From [Clostridium] aerotolerans DSM 5434 (lineage in GTDB: Bacteria > Bacillota > Clostridia > Lachnospirales > Lachnospiraceae), in the NCBI RefSeq assembly GCF_000687555.1, contig NZ_JHWJ01000005.1, forward strand, positions 1 to 64,000: a stretch of DNA of 64,000 bases. The letters run 5' to 3'. A program made the translations under genes and the position numbers. This document shows, piece after piece, positions 63,380 through 64,000 of the stretch; position 1 is the first letter of the stretch, and each line of letters opens with the position of its first letter. The notes under the pieces are model-generated. The model was not told the origin of the DNA and made no database searches. It saw only the letters and a list, made by a program, of their open reading frames with translations.

Positions 63380-63931
63380 ATGGAATTTTATCACAGTGAT
63401 GACAATAATAAGCTCCGTCATGTAATCAACTGGATTGTTGATATTGTTGTAGTAATCGCATTTGCATGGTTTCTGGTTTATTCTTTGGGAACGCAGATTG
63501 TAATTGCAGGGCATTCCATGTATCCCCTTCTTTCATCAGAGGATGTGGTGTTGATGGACCGTCTGGCTTATGATTTTGGACATCCCGGCAGATTTGACGT
63601 GGTGGTGTTTCAAAGAGAAGACCGTAAGATGAATGTAAAGCGGGTCATAGGATTGCCGGGTGAAACCGTGCAGATTAAAAATGAAGAGATCTACATTGAT
63701 GGTGAGAAATTAAAACAACCGGCAGGTCTTGGCCGGGTATCTCTGGCTGGACTGGCGGAAAAACCAGTAAAGCTGGGAGAAGAAGAATACTTCCTGCTGG
63801 GAGATAACAGAGACAGCAGTGAAGACAGCCGATTTGCTAATATCGGTAATGTAAGCAGTGGTCAGATCCAGGGTAAGGTGTGGTTTCGGATGCTGCCGTT
63901 GGTAAAGATGGAATTAATTCGTTCGAAATAG
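63380..63931 (+). CDS. lepB: Signal peptidase I (second copy)
   Basis: 183 aa. One membrane anchor at about residues 16-37; catalytic Ser46 in IAGHSMYPLL and Lys87 in NVKRVIGLPGE, with GDNRDSSEDSR near the C-terminus. The ATG at 63380 follows GGGGTG by 6 nt; an extended frame would begin inside the rplS terminator. Conserved Firmicute order places lepB between rplS and rbgA. Distinct from the copy at the left end of the window (Ser52/Lys99). Confidence 0.93.
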   Translation: MEFYHSDDNNKLRHVINWIVDIVVVIAFAWFLVYSLGTQIVIAGHSMYPLLSSEDVVLMDRLAYDFGHPGRFDVVVFQREDRKMNVKRVIGLPGETVQIKNEEIYIDGEKLKQPAGLGRVSLAGLAEKPVKLGEEEYFLLGDNRDSSEDSRFANIGNVSSGQIQGKVWFRMLPLVKMELIRSK

Positions 63932-63940
63932 AGGAATGTT

Positions 63941-64000
63941 ATGAATATACAATGGTATCCAGGTCATATGACCAAAGCCAAAAGGGCTATGAAAGAAGAC
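63941..64000 (+). CDS. rbgA: Ribosome biogenesis GTPase YlqF/RbgA (partial, runs off the window)
   Basis: First 20 codons only: MNIQWYPGHMTKAKRAMKED, the invariant start of RbgA with the YPGHM motif. RbgA is a circularly permuted GTPase for late 50S assembly. Starts 9 bp after lepB with GAGGAA as RBS. Truncated by the window end. Confidence 0.9.
   Translation, partial: MNIQWYPGHMTKAKRAMKED

Noticed and set aside
1-64000. CRISPR arrays, tRNA or rRNA genes, prophage or defence islands
   Set aside because: No spaced direct repeats, cloverleaf-like sequences or characteristic genes were seen on either strand; the gene content is housekeeping and ordinary accessory functions.

Overview
The window reads as one contiguous stretch of chromosome from an anaerobic, spore-forming, low-to-mid GC Firmicute, most likely a Lachnospiraceae member of the Lacrimispora/Clostridium type. 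The evidence is strong AGGAGG ribosome-binding sites, Firmicute gene order (ylxM-ffh-rpsP-khpA-rimM-trmD-rplS-lepB-rbgA; priA-def-fmt-yugP-rsmB-rlmN-prpC-prkC-rsgA-rpe-thiN; tepA-ftsK/spoIIIE), a YtaF-type sporulation membrane protein, formate-tetrahydrofolate ligase, and a citrate synthase paired with a clostridial-type aconitase-like hydratase. The genus is an inference. I see no tRNA, rRNA, CRISPR array, prophage or intact insertion sequence. The only possible mobile remnant is a short frameshifted fragment at the left edge.

Region by region. 1-9.4 kb: a signal peptidase, YtaF, a FliB-like protein, DUF2752 and a small membrane protein, then lrgAB (minus strand), a tetrahydrofolate riboswitch with folT, an Mrp/NBP35 ATPase, a small alarmone synthetase and a two-component system (minus strand). 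9.6-14.3 kb: an operon divergent from that two-component system, encoding an SLH-domain exported protein, a membrane-fusion protein and a MacB-like ABC exporter. Four CTGAAAT/ATTTCAG boxes lie between the two. 14.4-20.3 kb: a dipeptidase, then a phosphate module (Na/Pi cotransporter with PhoU-like tail, PhoP-type regulator, PhoR-type kinase) preceded by an 11-bp-phased Pho-box array, then DegV. 20.3-23 kb: a redox cluster with a NusG-II domain protein, a flavin-binding protein carrying three extra decayed flavin domains, and a Gx/ECF-like membrane protein. 23-30.5 kb: galT, a YitT-family protein, a TrpXYZ-like ABC importer, and a four-SH3 NlpC/P60 wall hydrolase. 30.5-34.5 kb (minus strand): citrate synthase and aconitase-like hydratase behind a leader with a possible attenuator. 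34.5-64 kb: housekeeping (SpoIIIE/FtsK, Fhs, MurE, MurF, replication restart, translation and ribosome biogenesis, Ser/Thr kinase signalling, thiamine and B6 salvage, SerS, SRP, ribosomal proteins).

Most genes are ordinary. The most informative signals are regulatory: the THF riboswitch, the phased Pho boxes, the paired direct repeats between the two-component system and the export operon, the palindrome on the lrgAB promoter, and the hairpin in the citrate synthase leader. Among proteins, the FMN-binding protein with three repeats that have lost the canonical flavinylation motif is the oddest. I did not find a convincing new multi-gene system. Several start codons were moved to downstream ATG/GTG codons because a ribosome-binding site or a promoter placed them there.
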